The notes below the pieces were generated by a model that was given only the letters and a program-made list of their open reading frames with translations, ran no database searches and was not told the DNA's origin. Source: Lentzea kentuckyensis (GTDB lineage: Bacteria; Actinomycetota; Actinomycetes; Mycobacteriales; Pseudonocardiaceae). From it: a stretch of 35,652 bases of DNA. The stretch's first letter is position 1. Every line of letters begins with the position of its first letter. The stretch is from the NCBI RefSeq assembly GCF_002150765.1, contig NZ_MUYM01000050.1, positions 118,585 to 154,236 of the forward strand, given 5' to 3'. Below are positions 32,295 through 35,652 of the stretch, piece after piece. A program made the translations under genes and the position numbers.

Positions 32295-33266
32295 TCAGAA
32301 CTGGGCGACGGCTTCCGGCGCGTACCCGTAAAAGCCGGGGAGACCACCCGTGTGGACGAACACGACGGGCACATCGCTCTGTGGCGCGAGGTCGCGGAAC
32401 TTGACCGCGGCCTTGCCGGTGTAGACCGGGTCCAGGATCACGCCCTCGGTCTCCGCGAACAGCTTGAGCACGTTCCACATCTCCGGCGTCGGCACGCCGT
32501 AGCCCGGCCCGATGGTGTCGTCGGTGACGGTGACGTGGCCGAGTTCGGGTGCCGGCCGCCCGAGGAGGGCCGCGGCGTCGGTCGCGAGGGTGCGGAGCTC
32601 CTGCTCGGCGTCGGACGCGGTGTGCGAGACGCTCGCGGCGTGGACCCTGCCGGGCCAGCCGAGCAGTTCGGTGCCGAGCGCGAGGCCGGCCGCCGTGGCG
32701 CCACTGCCGTCCGGCACGACGATGGTGGCGTTGTCGATGCCTCGGTCGTGCAGCTGGCCGACGAGTTCGGCGGCCGCCGCGACGTAGCCGAGCGTGCCCA
32801 GTCCGTTCGAACCACCGACGGGCAGCGTGACCGCCTTGTCGTGGTTGACCTTCTCGTAGGCCGCGACGGTCTCGTCGGCGTCCGCGCAGATGTGCACGCC
32901 GGCGCCGAACATGTGGTCCAGCACGACGTTGCCGGACCGCTCGTACGCGTCGCCCTTCATCGGCACCTTGGCGGTGAGCACGAGCTCGCAGCGCAGCCCG
33001 AGCTTCGCGCACGCCGCGGCGGTCTGGCGCCCGTGGTTGGTCTGCAGCGCCCCGAACGTGATGATCGTGTCGGCGCCGTCCGCGATCGCCTGCCCGAGCA
33101 GGAACTCGAGCTTGCGCAGCTTGTTGCCGCCCGCGCCGAGGCCGTTGACGTCGTCGCGCTTGATCAGGACCGGCGGGCTGCCGAGTGCGGCCGCGAGCCT
33201 CGGGGCGTCGTCCAGCGGGGTCGGCCAGCTGCCCAGTGCGACTCGGGGGAACGCGCTCAAATCCAT
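32295..33266 (-). CDS. D-cysteine desulfhydrase/ACC deaminase family PLP enzyme
   Basis: This is a 323-residue PLP fold-type II enzyme. The PLP lysine lies in GAGGNKLRKLEFLL near residue 49, FGALQTNHGRQTAA follows at about 71-84, VVPDGSGATAAGL is the phosphate-binding loop, and PVVFVHTGGLPGFYGY closes the domain. Length and motifs fit D-cysteine desulfhydrase (D-cysteine to pyruvate, H2S and ammonia) or 1-aminocyclopropane-1-carboxylate deaminase; telling them apart needs active-site comparison, and I lean to the former because of the QTNHGR context. The ATG at 33266 has only a distant SD-like AAAAGGA. It lies 29 bp after the NUDIX gene, likely in one transcript. Confidence 0.85.
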   Translation of the reverse strand: MDLSAFPRVALGSWPTPLDDAPRLAAALGSPPVLIKRDDVNGLGAGGNKLRKLEFLLGQAIADGADTIITFGALQTNHGRQTAAACAKLGLRCELVLTAKVPMKGDAYERSGNVVLDHMFGAGVHICADADETVAAYEKVNHDKAVTLPVGGSNGLGTLGYVAAAAELVGQLHDRGIDNATIVVPDGSGATAAGLALGTELLGWPGRVHAASVSHTASDAEQELRTLATDAAALLGRPAPELGHVTVTDDTIGPGYGVPTPEMWNVLKLFAETEGVILDPVYTGKAAVKFRDLAPQSDVPVVFVHTGGLPGFYGYAPEAVAQF

Positions 33267-33295
33267 GCGCGCGAGCCTAGTGTCCTTTTCGCGGC

Positions 33296-33826
33296 TCAGA
33301 CTTCCCGGCCGAACTCGGCGTACCGCGTGGTGCCGCTCTCCAGCGCCGCGACGGCGAGAGTGAGCCGCCGGTGCAGCGACGGGTAGATCTTGGGCCTGGC
33401 CTCGTCGAGCGTCAGGTAGACCACCCCGGACAGTTCCGGATCGTGCGCCACGGCACCGTCCACAACGCCACCGTCGAACACGAACTGGTGGCAGTCGCGC
33501 CAGACCCCGTTGCGCGGCGTCCAGTCCACGACGAGCAACCGGCCGAGCGGCAGGGAGAGGCCGAGCTCCTCCCGGATCTCGCGGATCGTCGCCGCCTTGG
33601 GGGACTCGTCGTCCTCGGTCATGCCGCCGGGGATGTCCAGCACCGCCTTGTAGACCGGCACCACGAAGAGCACACGTCCCGCGGAATCACGGATCAGCGC
33701 GCCACCGGCACACGTCTTGGTGGGACGCCGGGACGCCACGCCCGGCTCGTACTCGAGCTCGGCCGGACCCTCGTCCAGGACGTCGGCGGCGAATGAGGCG
33801 GGATCTCCCGCGTGCAGAGCGGACAC
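33296..33826 (-). CDS. NUDIX hydrolase
   Basis: This is a 176-residue protein with a complete NUDIX box: G-x5-E-x7-REIREELG within GMTEDDESPKAATIREIREE (about residues 68-90). NUDIX enzymes hydrolyse nucleoside diphosphates linked to another group; the substrate cannot be told from sequence. The N-terminal ~35 residues are polar (VLDEGPAELEYEPGVASRRP), and a CAGGALIRDSAGRVLFV segment starts the fold. The start is GTG at 33826 without a strong SD, so a shorter form is possible. It is the first gene of a two-gene unit with the PLP enzyme and is divergent from the small membrane protein at 34004. Confidence 0.88.
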   Translation of the reverse strand: MSALHAGDPASFAADVLDEGPAELEYEPGVASRRPTKTCAGGALIRDSAGRVLFVVPVYKAVLDIPGGMTEDDESPKAATIREIREELGLSLPLGRLLVVDWTPRNGVWRDCHQFVFDGGVVDGAVAHDPELSGVVYLTLDEARPKIYPSLHRRLTLAVAALESGTTRYAEFGREV

Positions 33827-34003
33827 CAGCCGATGATCACACCACAGGGTGAATCGCGCACGGCTGTACAGCGGCTATTCGCAAATCCGCAGATCTGCCG
33901 AAGATGACGGAACGCAACCAAACGACCAGGGAGTACGCTGAGGGCTGTAACTCCGTGCGATCAATCGCCGATGTCCACGACAACATCGGTGGAGGTGACG
34001 CCA

Positions 34004-34357
34004 ATGGGGGCAACCGGTGCCGCCAAGCGCAGAAGCGACGGTAGATCGGCCCCGTGGTCGGTGGTCGGACTCACTGTCGTCTTCGTCGTGGTGGCCCAGG
34101 TCCAGTTCGCCATCGCGGTCGCGGAATCGGTCCTGTGGCCGGTCGCGATCGGGGTGCTGCTGCTGGCCGCGGCGGTCGTGTTCGTGAAGACGGCGCGCAG
34201 GCTGCGTTGGGAAGACAGCGACCCGTACGAGGCACCGCCCGAGGTGGCCAAGCCGCTTCCGTCGGCCGTCCAGTACGAGAGCCACGTCGACGCCGACGGA
34301 AGTCTTGCTCGCGCGGTCGGCGAAGTCGTCCACGCGTCCAGGCGCTGGCGGGCCTGA
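34004..34357 (+). CDS. Small two-TM membrane protein, function unknown
   Basis: This protein of about 117 residues has a short basic N-terminal tail, two membrane segments (about residues 16-36, VVGLTVVFVVVAQVQFAIAV, and 42-60, WPVAIGVLLLAAAVVFV) and a polar C-terminal tail of about 55 residues with YEAPPEVAKPLPSA. I prefer the ATG at 34004, because GGAGGTG at 33991-33997 is an excellent SD six bases before it; the in-frame ATG at 33971 adds 11 residues and has no SD. I do not recognise the family. It does not overlap neighbours. Confidence 0.6.
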   Translation: MGATGAAKRRSDGRSAPWSVVGLTVVFVVVAQVQFAIAVAESVLWPVAIGVLLLAAAVVFVKTARRLRWEDSDPYEAPPEVAKPLPSAVQYESHVDADGSLARAVGEVVHASRRWRA

Positions 34358-34435
34358 CAGCCTCACAGAGCGGAGACCGGGCTGGATAGGGCGGCCCGGT
34401 CATTTCGCCATGTGCGCTGCCTGACAATGGGGTCC

Positions 34436-35430
34436 ATGCCGACGTCTGCCGAGTGGCTCGAAGTGCGTGCTCACCTGCTGGAACACCGCCACGACCTGGC
34501 GCTGAAGGCCGTTTCGGAGTACCCGGACGTGCCCAGGGTCGCCGGCACCCCGCCCCGCACTGGCTGCCCGCGGCGCCCGTTCCGCTCTCGGACCTGTCGC
34601 TCGACCTGCGGAGCTCCGGCGAGTTCCCCGGTGCGCGCTCGGATCTTCTGCCGGACGGCTTCGGCAGCTACTCCGCGGCGATGGCCGCTCTCGCCGCGCC
34701 CACGGTGTTCCAGAACCGCGAGACCTACCGGCTGCTCGACTTCGACGGCCGGCTCATGACGTTCGGCATCGGCTCCTACTTCGACGGCATCGACGTGGGC
34801 GAGGCCTGCGCGCACGAATACGCGGCCCGTTCGCTCGGCCGGGTCTCCGAGTTGCCGCTGCGGTCGTCGATCGGCAATCCGTGCGATCTGACCCGCCGAC
34901 CGGTCAACGTCGCCATCAGCACGCTGACCATCCGCCACTCGCCAGAGGGCTCGACGTTCTTCCTGCACTGGCGCGACCCGAAGCGCGTTGGCCACGCGGG
35001 CGGGATGTACCAGGTGCTGCCCGTCGGTGTCTTCCAGGGCTCGCAGGACAGCGACTTCTCGTTGTGGCACTGCATGATCCGCGAGTTCGCCGAGGAGCTG
35101 CTCGGTGCGCCGGAGATCCACTCCGTCGACTATTCGAGCTGGCCGTTCGCGCACCAGCTGACGTCCGAGGCTCGGGTGTTCTACCTCGGCATGGGCGTGG
35201 ATCCGCTGACGTTCGCCACCGACATGCTGACGGTGGCGGTGATCGAGGCTGCCCGGTTCGACGAGCTGTTCGGGGATCTGGTGTCGCACAACGAGGAAGG
35301 CCGCGTTCTGGAGGGGCTTCCGTTCACCGCCGCGAACATCGAACGGTTCGGGCGTGACGAGCCGACTCAGGCGGCGGGTGCGGCGCTGTTGTCGTTGGCG
35401 TGGCAGCACCGTTCGACGTTGCTGGGCTAG
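34436..35430 (+). pseudogene. NUDIX-like gene disrupted by a frameshift near 34551
   Basis: The reading frame MPTSAEWLEVRAHLLEHRHD starts at ATG 34436 and runs well-composed to VPRVAGTP near 34552. Coding then continues in the frame one base earlier, from about APHWLPAAPVPLSDLSLDLR to the stop at 35430. The frame change equals loss of one base, or of 1+3n. The later part has a NUDIX-like core (GGMYQVLPVGVFQGSQDSDF, then MIREFAEELLGAPE). Relatives I recall read AGTPLLTAP at this point, so about 10 nt seem to be missing. It could be a true pseudogene, a sequencing error, or a case of ribosomal frameshifting. The TAG stop abuts the repeat element. Confidence 0.7.
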
Positions 35431-35548
35431 TAGTGCTTTGTCGGGTTGGGTACGACTTCGGCGATCGCGGACACAAGCGTCCGCGATGGTCGCGCTCTCA
35501 CGGCGCCGCACCTGCGAGTTGGCTGTAGTTACGAGCCGATGTAATCGA
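35431..35548 (+). repeat. Inverted-repeat element, right copy
   Basis: This is the second copy of the ~120-nt element seen inverted at 1-122. It directly follows the TAG stop of the NUDIX-like pseudogene. It contains a perfect internal 9-bp stem (ATCGCGGAC, 6-nt loop, GTCCGCGAT), only partly kept in the left copy. The right boundary is not defined beyond 35548, because the left copy is cut by the window edge there. Confidence 0.8.
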
Positions 35549-35563
35549 TTGCAGATCACCTCA

Positions 35564-35587
35564 ACTACCACCAACTGCGCTGGTAGT
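35564..35587. terminator. Possible terminator hairpin between convergent units
   Basis: ACTACCA (35564-35570) and TGGTAGT (35581-35587) form a 7-bp stem with a 10-nt loop. It lies between the end of the plus-strand unit and the end of the minus-strand gene at the window edge, a suitable place for a bidirectional terminator. There is no U-tract. Confidence 0.3.
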
Positions 35588-35606
35588 GGCCATGGGCCGC
35601 GTTCCG

Positions 35607-35652
35607 TCAGCGGGCGGCGAGCTCCATTTCGGAGCGGGCCGGCAGCGGCTCG
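35607..35652 (-). CDS. C-terminal end of a gene cut by the window edge
   Basis: On the minus strand the last bases read as an open frame with strongly GC-biased third positions (PLPARSEMELAAR then TGA at 35609-35607). Only about 14 residues are visible, so no function can be given. A chance open frame is possible at this length. Confidence 0.4.
   Translation of the reverse strand, partial: EPLPARSEMELAAR

Noticed and set aside
33863..33872. Palindrome GCTGTACAGC in the NUDIX/membrane-protein intergenic region
   Set aside because: It is a short isolated palindrome with no matching second site and no known operator match, so it was not called as a feature.
1..35652. Secondary-metabolite gene cluster around the SARP and LuxR regulators
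   Set aside because: No synthase, NRPS, PKS, terpene or RiPP gene is visible; regulators alone do not make a cluster.
1..35652. Prophage, integrative element or complete insertion sequence
   Set aside because: No integrase, transposase, capsid or attachment-site pattern was found; the inverted repeats at the ends do not by themselves prove mobility.

Overview
The window is about 35.7 kb of very GC-rich DNA with dense coding, GTG starts and long antisense shadow frames. The gene content (a SARP/AfsR-type regulator, LAL-type LuxR regulators, an orphan DUF742 protein, TPR/STAND-like proteins) points to a filamentous actinomycete. Pseudonocardiales (Lentzea, Saccharothrix or similar) is my best guess from gene style alone; no marker gene is present. 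I see no tRNA, rRNA, CRISPR array, transposase or phage gene.

Left part (1-12.4 kb): a calerythrin-like EF-hand protein, a secreted ricin-type lectin and three large ATPase-type transcriptional regulators (one SARP-NB-ARC-TPR and two divergent LAL/LuxR proteins). A small leftward operon follows, with a MEDS-HATPase anti-sigma-like protein, an orphan DUF742 protein and a LapA-domain membrane protein. Divergent from it is a MerR/GyrI-like regulator.

Centre (12.3-32.0 kb): the main feature is one leftward run of twelve genes, from 31977 down to 12349. Ten of its eleven junctions can be read as 1-4 nt overlaps (ATGA, GTGA or TGATG); the other is a 19-nt gap. In transcription order they are: exported vWA membrane protein; tubulin/FtsZ-like protein; large membrane protein; membrane-anchored pseudokinase; zinc-ribbon GTPase; SLATT/DUF4231-like membrane protein; TIR-domain protein; MoxR-type AAA+ ATPase; cytosolic vWA-like protein; large TPR protein with a degenerate P-loop; small (p)ppGpp synthetase; MFS transporter. 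Parts of this set (MoxR-vWA-associated triads, GTPase-centred modules, TIR and SLATT proteins) match, from memory, predicted NTP-dependent biological conflict systems of actinobacteria. The combination with a tubulin homologue, a pseudokinase and a coupled alarmone synthetase is the most interesting thing here. I infer a membrane-anchored sensing complex with TIR and/or alarmone output; the sequence does not prove this.

Right part (32.3-35.65 kb): a D-cysteine desulfhydrase/ACC deaminase-like PLP enzyme with a NUDIX hydrolase, a small two-TM protein, a NUDIX-like gene broken by a frameshift, and the tail of another gene at the edge. The two ends of the window (1-122 and 35431-35548) carry diverged copies of the same ~120-nt element in inverted orientation, each directly abutting the TAG stop codon of its neighbouring gene.
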